Positions 30,811 to 40,059 of a DNA stretch of 64,000 nt are shown piece after piece (position 1 is the first letter of the stretch; each line of letters starts with the position of its first letter). The notes under the pieces were generated by a model. The model worked only from the letters and a program-made list of their open reading frames with translations, did no database searches and had not been told where the DNA came from. Both the position numbers and the translations under genes were made by a program. Source of the stretch: Acidimicrobiia bacterium (GTDB taxonomy: Bacteria; Actinomycetota; Acidimicrobiia; IMCC26256; PALSA-610); contig JAOSJK010000012.1 in NCBI GenBank assembly GCA_027494135.1, positions 920,795 to 984,794 of the forward strand, read 5' to 3'.

Positions 30811-30981
30811 TTATCAGGAGCGCTCGTCGGAGTGTCGTTGACGTCGTCGACGAGGCAGTTGAGGCCGTTGGGGAACGCGTTCTCTGGAGCGTGTCGTTGA
30901 GGTCCCCGATGTGGCGGGCGGCGTGAGGTAGACATCGTCGTCCTTGGCCCGCACCTCGCTGGTCGACCAGCGGAGGTGACG

Positions 30982-32070
30982 GTGAGGGTGCAGCGCGTGG
31001 TGATGCCCGTGACGGGCGGCGAGTCGTGGACAGTGGTTGGTGACGACTGGATTCCTGTCGTGCCGGTCGAGCGCTATCTGGGGCATCTGGCCGGGATCGA
31101 ACGGTCTCCGAACACGGTGCGCGCCTACGCCCACGGGTTGCGGTTGTGGTTCGAGTTCCTCGAGCGGCACGATCTCGCGTGGGACGCAGCGGGCATCGAG
31201 GATGTGTCTCGGTTCGTGGCGTGGCTGCGGGCGCCGGCGGACAACGTGATCGTGCTCGATGACACCGCGGCGGTGCGGAGCGCGGCGACGGTGAACCGGC
31301 ATCTGGCCGCCCTGTTCGGGTTCTATGACTTCCACGCCCGTTCTGGGGTGGGGTTGGCGGCGGATCTGGTGGCGTGGCGGCGGGTGTCGCGGGGTTCCTA
31401 CAAGCCGTTCTTGCATCACGTGTCGCGGGGCCGGCCGGTCGCTGCCCGGCCGGTGAGGTTACGTGTTGATCGCCGCCTGCCCGTGACGTTGAGCGTCGAG
31501 GAGATCGCTCAGATCTTGGCAGCGTGTGATCGTCTGCGGGACCGGTTCCTGTTCGCGTTGTTGGCCGAGACGGGGATGCGGATCGGTCAAGCCCTCGGGT
31601 TGCGTCACAGCGACTTCGTGAGCCGCGAACGGACGGTGATGATCGTGCCGCGAGGCGACAACGCCAACGGCGCCCGAGCCAAGTGCACGTCGCCGGTGAG
31701 TGTGCCGGTGTCGGCGCCGCTGGTTCGGCTCTACAGCGACTACATGCACACCGAGTACGGCGCCCTCGATTCGGACTACGTGTTCGTCAACTTGTGGTCG
31801 GCACCGGTGGGTCGCCCGTTGCGCTATCAGGCAGTCGTCAAGCTCGTCGGCCGACTGCGGGCCCGCACGGGCATCGAGTTCAGCGCACACATGCTGCGCC
31901 ATAGCCGAGCGACAGAGCTGATCCGTGGCGGTGTGGCGATCGAGATCGTCTCCAAGTTGTTGACTCACCGGTCGGTGACCACGACCAGCGACGCTTACGT
32001 GCACCTCGACGTTGAGGATCTGCGCGCTGAACTGGTCCGAGCCGGCGCATGGGTGCCGGCCTCATGTTGA
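30982..32070 (+). CDS. tnpA: TnpA-like tyrosine recombinase
   Basis: 362 residues from GTG 30982, five nt after GGAGG (a GTG at 30976 overlaps that site). Core-binding domain: VERYLGHLAGIERSPNTVRAY. Catalytic: ETGMRIGQALGLRHSDF (Arg), HMLRHSRATEL (HxxR), LTHRSVTTTSDAYVHLD (Tyr). First of three recombinase genes; its stop overlaps tnpB. Size matches Tn554 TnpA (about 361 residues). Confidence 0.9.
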   Translation: MRVQRVVMPVTGGESWTVVGDDWIPVVPVERYLGHLAGIERSPNTVRAYAHGLRLWFEFLERHDLAWDAAGIEDVSRFVAWLRAPADNVIVLDDTAAVRSAATVNRHLAALFGFYDFHARSGVGLAADLVAWRRVSRGSYKPFLHHVSRGRPVAARPVRLRVDRRLPVTLSVEEIAQILAACDRLRDRFLFALLAETGMRIGQALGLRHSDFVSRERTVMIVPRGDNANGARAKCTSPVSVPVSAPLVRLYSDYMHTEYGALDSDYVFVNLWSAPVGRPLRYQAVVKLVGRLRARTGIEFSAHMLRHSRATELIRGGVAIEIVSKLLTHRSVTTTSDAYVHLDVEDLRAELVRAGAWVPASC

Positions 32071-34016
32071 GCGTCGTCTCGGTTCCCGATCCCGACGGCG
32101 ACCAGATGGGGGCGTTGTTGGTCGCGGCAGTCCGTCCCGAGTTCGCCGGCCACATCGTTCGGGTCGACGCCGACAACCCGGTGTTCGGACGGGGTCGCTG
32201 CGGCGTCGGCGGCTGCGAGCGGACGTCGTGGGCGCGCCAGCTGTGCGCGGCTCACCATCAACGCTGGACCAAACACGGCAAACCCGAGGTCGAACACTTC
32301 CGGGACACCACCGGCCCGATCGCCGTGCGCGCCGGTTCCGAGAGGGTCGACGCGTTCGATCTGTCCGCGCTCGACCAACGAGCGCGTCTGGAGGTCGGCT
32401 ACGTCTTGCAGTGCCGCCATGACGAACGCGGCGTTCGGGTCCTGCCCTCGACTATCCGTCATCTCGCCGCCCTCTACGTTGACAGCGGCGCCCGGTCGCT
32501 GCTCGACCGGCCGGTCGAGCCATGGCTCGACGCCGTGCGAGCCAAACGCTGGAAGGACCCGACCCGCACGGTCGCGCTCGTCCGCTACGCCCATCAGCGT
32601 CTCACTGACTTGGGCGGCATCGATGTCGAAGCCGAATACGCCAGCGACATCTGGGTGGCTGCCCGCCTCGGGATCCACGTGACGCGTTCAGCGACCCAGA
32701 CCCGCTTCGACACCATCGCTCAGCCGTGGCTGCGCACCGCTGTCAAACGATGGGCTCGGCTGCGGCTCGGATCCGGCAAGACGTTCGGCACCGTGCACGT
32801 CGACGCCCGAGCGATGCTGTGGTTCAGCCGGTTCCTCGCCGGACGTGACCCCGACGCCACCGATGAGCGTGCGATCACCCGCGACGCGCTCGAGGCCTAC
32901 CTCGTCTGGATCACCGCTTCCCACCTGGCAGCGCACACCTCGAGCACCTACATCACCTGCCTACGAGGTTTCCTCGACACGAGCCGTCGCCACCGGTGGC
33001 TGCCCGCACTGTCATCAACAGCCGCTCTCTACCACGACGACCTGCCGAGCCGTCCCCGGCCGCTGCCGCGTTTCATCTCCGAGTTCGTGATGGGCCAGCT
33101 CGAAGACCCCGATCGCCTCGCCGTCCTACCCGACGCCACCACCCGAGCGCTGATCGTCGTGATCATGGAGACCGGGCTGCGCGCCAACGACGCCTGCGCG
33201 TTGCCGTTCAACCCGATCATCGACGACTCAGCCGGATGGCCGTGTCTGCGCTACTTCAACGCCAAGATGGCCGCCGAACAACTCGTTCCCCTCAGCGCCA
33301 CCGCCGCCGACGCGATCCGCGCCCAGCAAGCAGACCTCCGCCGACGTTGGCCCGCCGGACCGCCGGTGCTGTTCCCCGCTCCGCACTCCAACCCCGACGG
33401 GACACACCCGTTCAGCTACGCGACGCTGCGGGCCCGTCTCGCCCGCTGGCAAGACGACATCGACGTGCACGACGAGACCGGCCAGCACGTGCGCGTCACC
33501 GCTCACCAGTTCCGTCACACGCTCGGCACACGGTTGATCAACCAGGGCGTCCCCCAACACGTCATCCAACGCCTCCTCGGACACGCCTCCCCGCAGATGA
33601 CCGCCCGCTACGCCACCTTGCACGACACCACCGTCCGCCAAGCCTTCGACGAGTACTGCCGCCAACGCGTCAACCTCGCCGGCGACCGCATCGTCTACGA
33701 CCCCGCCGGTATCACCGCCGACGCCGAGTGGACCAAGCACAACATGACCAGAGTGCAGGCCAGCCTGCCCAACGGCTACTGCGGGCGACCACCACAACAG
33801 AACTGCCCGCACCCCAACGCCTGCCTCACCTGCCCCGACTTCCAGACCACCCCGGCGTTCCTCGACGTCCACCGCCACCAACGCGATGAGACCCGGATCC
33901 TGATCGCCACCGCCGAAGCCGACGGCCAGTTCCGGCTCGCCGCGAACCACCGCCAGGTCCACGACAACCTCGATCAACTCATCGACGCCCTCGATGCCAT
34001 CGGAGACTCCCCATGA
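32049..34016 (+). CDS. tnpB: TnpB-like large tyrosine recombinase
   Basis: 655 residues from ATG 32049 (ATG 32064 possible). An N-terminal zinc-binding-like segment (CGVGGCERTSWARQLCAAHH) leads to a core-binding region and a catalytic domain with METGLRANDACALPF, HQFRHTLGTRLI, LLGHASPQMTARYATLHD. The cysteine-rich end (CGRPPQQNCPHPNACLTCP) is typical of this recombinase family. Overlaps tnpA by 22 nt and tnpC by 4 nt (ATGA). Confidence 0.9.
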   Translation: MGAGLMLSVVSVPDPDGDQMGALLVAAVRPEFAGHIVRVDADNPVFGRGRCGVGGCERTSWARQLCAAHHQRWTKHGKPEVEHFRDTTGPIAVRAGSERVDAFDLSALDQRARLEVGYVLQCRHDERGVRVLPSTIRHLAALYVDSGARSLLDRPVEPWLDAVRAKRWKDPTRTVALVRYAHQRLTDLGGIDVEAEYASDIWVAARLGIHVTRSATQTRFDTIAQPWLRTAVKRWARLRLGSGKTFGTVHVDARAMLWFSRFLAGRDPDATDERAITRDALEAYLVWITASHLAAHTSSTYITCLRGFLDTSRRHRWLPALSSTAALYHDDLPSRPRPLPRFISEFVMGQLEDPDRLAVLPDATTRALIVVIMETGLRANDACALPFNPIIDDSAGWPCLRYFNAKMAAEQLVPLSATAADAIRAQQADLRRRWPAGPPVLFPAPHSNPDGTHPFSYATLRARLARWQDDIDVHDETGQHVRVTAHQFRHTLGTRLINQGVPQHVIQRLLGHASPQMTARYATLHDTTVRQAFDEYCRQRVNLAGDRIVYDPAGITADAEWTKHNMTRVQASLPNGYCGRPPQQNCPHPNACLTCPDFQTTPAFLDVHRHQRDETRILIATAEADGQFRLAANHRQVHDNLDQLIDALDAIGDSP

Positions 34017-34387
34017 GCACCACCGAGAACACCGCCCTCGCCGTCGCCACCGAGCGACGCGTTCAAGACACCCGGCTACGCGCCATCGGCGCGATCCGAC
34101 AGCTCGACACCGCCGGCGAGACCATCACGTTCGCCAGCGTCTCCCAACGATCAGGAGTGTCACGATCATGGCTCTACCGCCAACCCGACCTACGCGCCGA
34201 GATCAACCGCCTGCGAGCCACCCCAGCCCCGACAGTCCCTTCAGCCCAGCGAGCCTCCACCGACTCACAGCACCGACGCCTCGAGGCCACCCTCGACGAG
34301 ATCCAACGCCTCAAGGCCGAGAACCAACAACTCCGGGAACTGCTCGCCCAGCGCCTCGGACAACAACGCGTCGACGGGCCAAACTGA
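34013..34387 (+). CDS. tnpC: TnpC-like accessory protein (DUF6262-like)
   Basis: 124 residues: helix-turn-helix (TFASVSQRSGVSRSWLYR) then a C-terminal coiled coil (DEIQRLKAENQQLRELLAQR). The ATG overlaps the tnpB stop. TnpC of Tn554 has the same length, position and predicted shape and sets orientation and efficiency of transposition. About 70 nt without genes separate it from the right end of the element. Confidence 0.85.
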   Translation: MSTTENTALAVATERRVQDTRLRAIGAIRQLDTAGETITFASVSQRSGVSRSWLYRQPDLRAEINRLRATPAPTVPSAQRASTDSQHRRLEATLDEIQRLKAENQQLRELLAQRLGQQRVDGPN

Positions 34388-34464
34388 CCTCGTCGGCAAC
34401 ATGTCCACGACGTGCAGGCCCTGGCGAACAAGGCATTCCCTGTCCGCGCTCCAGATAACGGCGA

Positions 34465-34592
34465 ACAACCTCATCAAGCGGATCAAGCGCGTCGCGTTCG
34501 GCTTCACCAACTTCCGCAACTACCGCGTCCGGGTCCTGCTCTACGCTGGCAAGCCGAACTGGGACCTACTCGCCACCATCACACCCCGCTGA
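34465..34592 (+). pseudogene. ISL3 transposase, 3' part
   Basis: Continues the transposase exactly where it was cut: NNLIKRIKRVAFGFTNFRNY, ALLYAGKPNWDLLATITPR-like end and TGA at 34590-34592. Joined to 30810 it completes NGPTEAANNLIKR, the conserved ISL3 C-terminal motif. Confidence 0.9.
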
Positions 34593-34626
34593 AACGCGAA
34601 GAACCGTGAAACGGCAGGAGTCCGAT

Positions 34627-36274
34627 TCATTCTCGCGGGTGACGCGCGAAGAACTCCTCGGCGGTGACGCTAACTGATCCGTCGGTGATGAAGATGCGCC
34701 CGTCGTAGTGGTAGGCGGTACCTCGGTACTCGCTGGCACAGCACCTTGGGTCGCTGTCCGCGTACTGGGGATTCCAGACGGTGATCATTCCGGCGTCCGG
34801 GCCGGGTTCGGGCTCAAAGCCGAATATCATCCCGATCTTCAGTACTTTCTCTTGCTCTATCGAGTAGACGAGCACCTGCGAGGTGGCGCTGGATACTCCG
34901 TACTCGCATACGATATATACAATGGCATCATCCCTACCGTCGCCGGTGAGTTCCATGTACTCCACGGTGACCGATGAGATCGACGCTTCGCTACCCCCAT
35001 TTGCTCCTACCCATTCTCCATCTGAGAGAGAGACAGTCTGGTTCTCTAGACAGGCAATCTCGTGATCGAAGTTCGCGAAGTCCACATCTCTGATGTTGCC
35101 AGCCTTCGGAGCGTTGGGGCGGCTCTCGATGGGTGAGGTCGTCGGTGGGCTATGGGGAGGCCTGGCATTGAGTCCGCAGTCTGTGAGCCAGTACGGCTCT
35201 CGCGCTACAGGCACGCAATCCGCCGGTAGAGACCAGTTCAAAGGGAAGAGATGGATGAAGCAGCCCGGATCGGCACAGCGCGACCGCGCCTTGCCGAGTG
35301 CCGTGAATACATCGCGTTCTACGCCGAACATGCGGTAGCCGCCCGCGTAGGGCTGGGTCGGGTAGTCGTACCACCACTGTCCACGGCGCGCGCAAGAGAT
35401 CGTATTGCGGATAGCCGGTGCCCCACAGAGACCTATCGACGATGGCGAACCCAGGGATGCAGGCCCACCCGTTGATGATCGTCTCTTCACCAACCCGACC
35501 CACGAGAACAGGCGTCACGTGCGCCGCTGACAGCGCGCTCTTCGTGCACGGCGGGTCCCGATAACCGGTCGGCACTGGAAGCGGCGCCTCGAAGCTGCTC
35601 TCATCCGCGGCCACTAGGAGAGCGGCGAACACGTCAGAGGGAAGCTTCTTCCAACTCCTTACGAACGACGGACGCACCCCTTCGCTGTCCACGGCTTCAG
35701 CGAGCCGCTGAATAGGCGAGTAGGCCGCGACATATGACCGCCAAACGGCGTCCTCGGGTTCGTCACACCGAAGGTCGGAACCCTCGCGACACTCCGCCTC
35801 GGCCACCAGCGCCGCCCCGAACGCATCGATCGCACTAGCGGCATCGCGAACAACACCTCGGGCCGCTTCCGGGGCCTCGGAAGTCCGGAGTGACTCAGAA
35901 ATCACGTCAAGGTCTTCGGCGAGTCCACGTATCCTCTCGGAGAAGTAGTTGTTGGCGCTCACCGTCAGGGGGCCAACAGCGAGTACGGCATCGGCCCGGT
36001 GCGTCTGGGTACCTTCCCCGCTGGGTACCGACTTGAGCGGATAGCGTGCCCCCGCAGCGTGGTACTTCGCCAAGCGCGGCCACAGGGCGGTGAGGGAATC
36101 GCGGACAACAGCCGGCCAGACTGCGGTCACAGCACCAGTGCCACTCGGAAGCGAATCGACCGCGTTCTCGCCGGAACGACTCAACTGATCGGCGCTGTCC
36201 GCCGTTCCGGAACCGTTGCCACACGCCGTAACAAGCGCCGCGAGAAGAACCACTACCGTACGAGATACGCGCAT
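34627..36274 (-). CDS. Secreted lipoprotein of unknown function, one frameshift
   Basis: ATG 36274 follows GAGGGG. A signal peptide with lipobox LVTAC (Cys18) implies attachment to the membrane outer face. About 300 residues follow in frame 1, then an indel near 35384-35393, then about 250 in another frame (GQWWYDYPTQPYAGGYRMF to the end). Several cysteines (CFIHLF, CCASEY) may form disulfides, and the C-terminal part (YMELTGDGRDDAIVYIVCEY) resembles VCBS/FG-GAP-like beta segments. It is not an obvious defence gene; it lies between two decayed transposase copies. Confidence 0.65.
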
Positions 36275-36374
36275 TCCACGGCCCCTCAGCGGTCTACGAG
36301 TCTCAGCACTCTAGGTGGCCGACCAGAGACTGTCGACGACCGCTGGAGTTGCCACGATCTCGCGGACACGGGAT

Positions 36375-36465
36375 TCACGGTAGATCAAGCTCCTCGGGGG
36401 CAGCGTAGGTCTCGACGGGGGTTCGGTCGTTGAGGCCGGCCTGGTGGCGTGAGCCGTTGATTCAA
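36375..36465 (-). pseudogene. C-terminal remnant of an integrase-type transposase
   Basis: Minus-strand reading gives INGSRHQAGLNDRTPVETY followed shortly by a stop at 36375-36377, the usual end of IS3/IS481-like transposases. Only ~30 codons remain. Confidence 0.5.
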
Positions 36466-36515
36466 CTCCGGCTTCACGACGAAGCTCAGCCGCGGACTTC
36501 GCTGGACGACCCTGT

Positions 36516-36995
36516 GGGTGCCGGAAACTCGTCCGAGCATCCTGAGCAGGCGTATCGCGCGACGCGATCCGATCCTTCGCTGAGGCAGCAGGCGCTCAGA
36601 ACTCGTCGGCGCCCGGCACGGACAACTCTCAGGCCATGCCGGACGGCACGGTGCGGTCGCCGGCCGATGAGCCTCCTTCCTGCCGCCGCCCGTCGCGTCG
36701 CCTCACGGCTCCGGTGGGTCTTCGCTACTGGCGATGACCGCGACGCCGAGATCCCCGCGTTGCACCACGAAGTCCTGGTCCTGCAACGCCAAGTCGCGCG
36801 CCCCGCGCTCACCGAGACGGACCGGACCGTCCTTGCCGTGCTCTCCACCGTCTTGCCCGTCGACGGCCGCGCGACGTGCTCCTCATCGTGCAGCCCGCAA
36901 CCGTGATTGGTTGGCACCGGCGCCTCGTCGCCCACCACTGGACCCAACCATCGACACCGCCGCCCGGCCAGCCACCATCACAAGAAGCACACGAG
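36516..36995 (+). pseudogene. Decayed transposase, copy B
   Basis: Related to copy A at 28242: shared GAGCAGGCG, CGCGACGCGATCCGATCCTT, CTGAGGCAGCAGG, then RWVFATGDDRDAEI and LVLQRQVARPALTETDR, then VIGWHRRLVAHHWTQP in a shifted frame. It stops after about 480 nt; the integrase core is lost. Same orientation as copy A. Confidence 0.65.
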
Positions 36996-37107
36996 AGACA
37001 AGGGACGCGCACGACGCGTTCGCGACACCTACACCGACCACGGGCACACAGAACCCGACCTCGGAGGTTCCGACGCGTGCGCGCACCCTCACAAGAAGCA
37101 CACGAGA
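36973..37107 (+). repeat. Short direct repeats in a gene-free stretch
   Basis: ACAAGAAGCACACGAGA occurs at about 36979 and 37091, 112 nt apart, each followed some 40 nt later by CACCTACA. From 36996 to 37388 I see no gene; this repeat pair is the only structure. Confidence 0.45.
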
Positions 37108-37388
37108 ACCGTGACGCTCTCACGGCGCATACTCGGCACCTACAGCTGATCGTGAGCGCCGAGCGCGCGGCATCCTGACACGCTGTCACACCCACAGCGG
37201 CGCGGTCCGCGCTCAACCGACTCAATAAGGCACGGTCGACGGACCGCGAATGGATCAGCGGTTGGCTCTTCGAGCTCCTCGACAGCATCGAGCACAACCT
37301 CGGCCAAGTCGATGACAGTCGAGGCAGCCGACCCGCACCTTCTCCAACGCGGTCTCCTCGACGACTCGGTTGACTTACGCCCCCTGAG

Positions 37389-38750
37389 CTACGGCGTCGA
37401 TATGGAAGCCCTGAGGTCCTCAGCAGTAATCCGGCGCTCTGGATCAGCAGCGTGATTCACGAAGGCGACACCTTCGGCGACGAGGACTTCCTCCTGCGTG
37501 CGGGTATCGCTCAAGTCGGTCCAGGCGAAGTTCGGACGTGGCCTTGCATCGGCACCGAGAACGCGCCAGGCATTGGCACACTCGGGGCACTTCGTCACGT
37601 GGTTGCCGACGGGTTGCGCGGCCGTGCCTGCAATCTCACCAAGGTCGCCGTAAGTCGTCCACCGACCCGACGGGATCGCAAGCAATGCGGCGTGGAGAGC
37701 CGACCAGTCGAATCGGCGATCCCTCGAAGCGTCGGGGAACCGCTCCGCGACCTTGTGGAGGATCTCTCCGTCGGGAGTCTCGAACCAGTTCGGGCCCCAC
37801 ACGTTCGTAAGTGGGGAAGCCCCAGTTGCCTGCTCGATGACATGGCGAATCAGCGTCGTAAGATTCCACGGCTGTTCGTCTACTGCCCAGACAACCGGCG
37901 CCTTCGCGTCCAGCCGCCAGCGAACCACAGCCCGAGTCGGGTCCGATCGGAGCCAGTGCTCGATCGTGGCGCGATCCTCCTGGACGCCTGGTCGCACCAC
38001 TATACGAAGCTCGTCGCCCTCGGCGAACGCTCCGCCCGCAATGAGACGGTCTGGGACGGACGAGCGCCGCGACGCAGCATCGCGAGCCGCACGCTGGGTC
38101 GACCCGACCGATCGCGGTCGGACCATGAAGTCCTCTGCGTCGGGAACGGGCAGCACCTGTGCCGCGGTAAGAGCGACCGTGTCATTAGCCATGCGGTACA
38201 GCAGAACGCGAATCAGCCGAAGGTCCAGGCCCTGCTCAATGAGGAACATGGACGTGTTGGTCATCACGGGCCCGAAGTCCTCAGCGACCAAGACGATGCG
38301 CGGAGGCGCGAGCGATTCATCAGATAGGCCCGGTGCCCATTCTCGGAGCTCGTCGAGCAACTCCGCATCAGTCATCTCTCCATCGCGACGCTCGCCGTAC
38401 GCCTCGGCGAGCAAGTCCAGGTTGAATCGGCTTGCCATCGCTGCGTAGTTCAGAGCCTGAACAATCACGGCATCAGGCGCGCGGTCCCGCTTCAACTCGG
38501 CGATGACGAGACGTCCTGTTCGGTCCAACGCCATGACGTCGAGGCGCTCCCAGGTGGGTGTTCCTCCCGCCGTCATCCATCGGTCGAACTCAAAGGTGAC
38601 GACGAGAACGTCCTCTCCCAGGATTTCGGGATGCGCCAGCACCCATTCCTGCAGATGGTGGCGCTCGAGCAGACCGGCGGAGGTGAGTGTGATTCGCTCC
38701 GCCGGCGTCGCCTTCGACCCGTCGACCATGTAGAGGTGCTCCTCGGCCAC
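37389..38750 (-). CDS. NucS/RecB-like nuclease fused to an alkyltransferase-like domain
   Basis: 453 residues from GTG 38750; ATG 38729 has a better ribosome site but would drop the conserved LYMVD start. N-terminal nuclease (10-~115): HHLQEWVLAHPEILGEDV, PTWERLDVMALDRTG and LVIAELKRD give the D...ExK centre of NucS-type PD-(D/E)xK enzymes. A middle region (about 225-340) is unknown. C-terminal ~100 residues (LLAIPSGRWTTYGDLGEIAG, CPECANAWRVLGAD) resemble the DNA-binding domain of O6-alkylguanine alkyltransferase-like proteins, with Trp where the acceptor Cys of PCHRV would be. A nuclease guided to alkylated or modified bases is a reasonable inference. Confidence 0.7.
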   Translation of the reverse strand: MAEEHLYMVDGSKATPAERITLTSAGLLERHHLQEWVLAHPEILGEDVLVVTFEFDRWMTAGGTPTWERLDVMALDRTGRLVIAELKRDRAPDAVIVQALNYAAMASRFNLDLLAEAYGERRDGEMTDAELLDELREWAPGLSDESLAPPRIVLVAEDFGPVMTNTSMFLIEQGLDLRLIRVLLYRMANDTVALTAAQVLPVPDAEDFMVRPRSVGSTQRAARDAASRRSSVPDRLIAGGAFAEGDELRIVVRPGVQEDRATIEHWLRSDPTRAVVRWRLDAKAPVVWAVDEQPWNLTTLIRHVIEQATGASPLTNVWGPNWFETPDGEILHKVAERFPDASRDRRFDWSALHAALLAIPSGRWTTYGDLGEIAGTAAQPVGNHVTKCPECANAWRVLGADARPRPNFAWTDLSDTRTQEEVLVAEGVAFVNHAADPERRITAEDLRASISTP

Positions 38751-38904
38751 ACATCCACCCTACGCGATCGCCACCCGCGCTGGTCGAGCGACGCCACCAG
38801 GTTCCGCTCGGCTATGTGCTTGACCTGTGGGGTCCGTCCGTTTGCAGACCCGTCGAAAGAACACCTCAGTCAGCGCCGCGAGCGCGCCGGCCGCGGGCGG
38901 CAGA

Positions 38905-39777
38905 TCAGCCGACGGGTTCCGTCTCCGGCGGTTCGGCCTTCCGCCGTCGTAGCCATCGAGCTGCACGGTAAGAGCCGTACCCGATCCCAGCGGCCGCGAC
39001 CGCAGGAGCCGCAATGACGATCGCTGACCCCGCCGCCATACCTCCACCCACTACCCCACCGATCGCGGCCAATCCCGAGCTGATCCCTGCGGCACTCAGA
39101 CCGGCGGTCACACCAGCCGCACTCACCGTGGCCACGCCGGCGGCGCTCCCACCCGCGACCCCGGCAATAGATGCTTTGCGGCCGACGCTTCGCGCCGATC
39201 GCTCGCCGCGAGGCAGATCCTCATCATCACGGAGCGCGACGTTCATCACCGCTGCGCTCATCGCACCGGGGGCCACGCCCAAGACCACGAGTCCACCGAC
39301 CGCGCCGCTGCCGACGAGCCCGCCAGTCGTCGCGAGGCCCGACATGATCCCCGGCCCGCTGAGACCCACAGCCGCGCCAACCGCGCTAACGACACCGACT
39401 CCACCGGCTGCCGCAGCACTGGCCGATGCGACAACGCCTCCGGCTGCATTGACACGAGCAACCTGGCTGCTCTTGTGCCTCCCGGTAACGCACCACCGAG
39501 CGAAATGCTCGCAGTTGTTCGCGTAGAGGTGGTAGCCCGACTCGCCGAGCTTCGATTCGGCTAGCTCGACTGCCTCGGACGGATCGCATCGCTGCTGGTA
39601 AGGCCTCACCTTGACGACTCCGCCGCTCGCAAACGCGTCGAGTGAGTCGCGCCGAATCGTCGCGCCACGCTTACTACCCGGTGTGCCGGTGAAGTGGACG
39701 ACCATGCCGTCGGCAACCTCGACACCGTGGTGCGTGTACCACCACCGCTTCACGAAGACGTGATCCCCAATCCCCAT
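38905..39777 (-). CDS. LRAT/NlpC-like protein with glycine-rich membrane tail
   Basis: 290 residues, GGAG before the ATG. An N-terminal LRAT-like domain (1-~110) has His in YTHHGVEVADG and the NNCEHFARWC cysteine motif of LRAT/H-REV107 papain-fold acyltransferases and phospholipases. Residues ~115-265 are Ala/Gly/Val-rich with repeated small-residue zippers (AAGGVGVVSAVGAAVG), able to enter membranes. C-terminal RRRK tail. Predicted to modify lipid at or in the membrane. Near the defence genes but separately placed. Confidence 0.65.
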   Translation of the reverse strand: MGIGDHVFVKRWWYTHHGVEVADGMVVHFTGTPGSKRGATIRRDSLDAFASGGVVKVRPYQQRCDPSEAVELAESKLGESGYHLYANNCEHFARWCVTGRHKSSQVARVNAAGGVVASASAAAAGGVGVVSAVGAAVGLSGPGIMSGLATTGGLVGSGAVGGLVVLGVAPGAMSAAVMNVALRDDEDLPRGERSARSVGRKASIAGVAGGSAAGVATVSAAGVTAGLSAAGISSGLAAIGGVVGGGMAAGSAIVIAAPAVAAAGIGYGSYRAARWLRRRKAEPPETEPVG

Positions 39778-40059
39778 CGCCAGCGACTCCCCTCCGCGCG
39801 GCGAAAGTCGGCCCTCTACCCCGCCACCTTCATTCTAGAGGTCGACATCGCTCTCAGCCTCAGAGGACGCACGTCGGGTCGGGATCGATCTCGGCCACCA
39901 GCATCTCGACGTAGGGCGTCGAGTTCCAGGGAGCACCTCTGAGGACTTCCCGGTGATCGTCGACAGCACACCAGCAGTCCGGCTGAGCCAACGAGACTCC
40001 AGTCGACAATGAGAACCCGTTGTGAGCAACTGGCGGTCAGCCTCTGACGAGTACCGAAC

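Larger units (their letters stand above)
30811..34464 (+). mobile_element. Tn554-like transposon (tnpABC), no cargo
   Basis: Inserted in the ISL3 transposase codon series GAAGCGGCGAACAACCTC. CGGCGA occurs at both junctions (30805-30810 and 34459-34464), as expected for exchange within a short core. The ends are imperfect inverted repeats: TTATCAGGAGCGC at the left, GTTATCTGGAGCGC inverted at the right. It carries only three overlapping genes whose sizes (about 362, 655, 124 residues) match TnpA, TnpB and TnpC of Tn554. Confidence 0.85.
29543..34605 (+). mobile_element. ISL3-family element interrupted by a Tn554-like transposon
   Basis: Left inverted repeat 29543-29565 (GGCTCTTCGCGTTT...) and right 34583-34605 (...AAACGCGAAGAACC) match at 21 of 23 positions. 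Removing the 3654-bp insert (30811-34464) restores an ISL3 element of about 1.4 kb with one continuous transposase. No matching 8-bp target duplication was seen. Confidence 0.85.
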
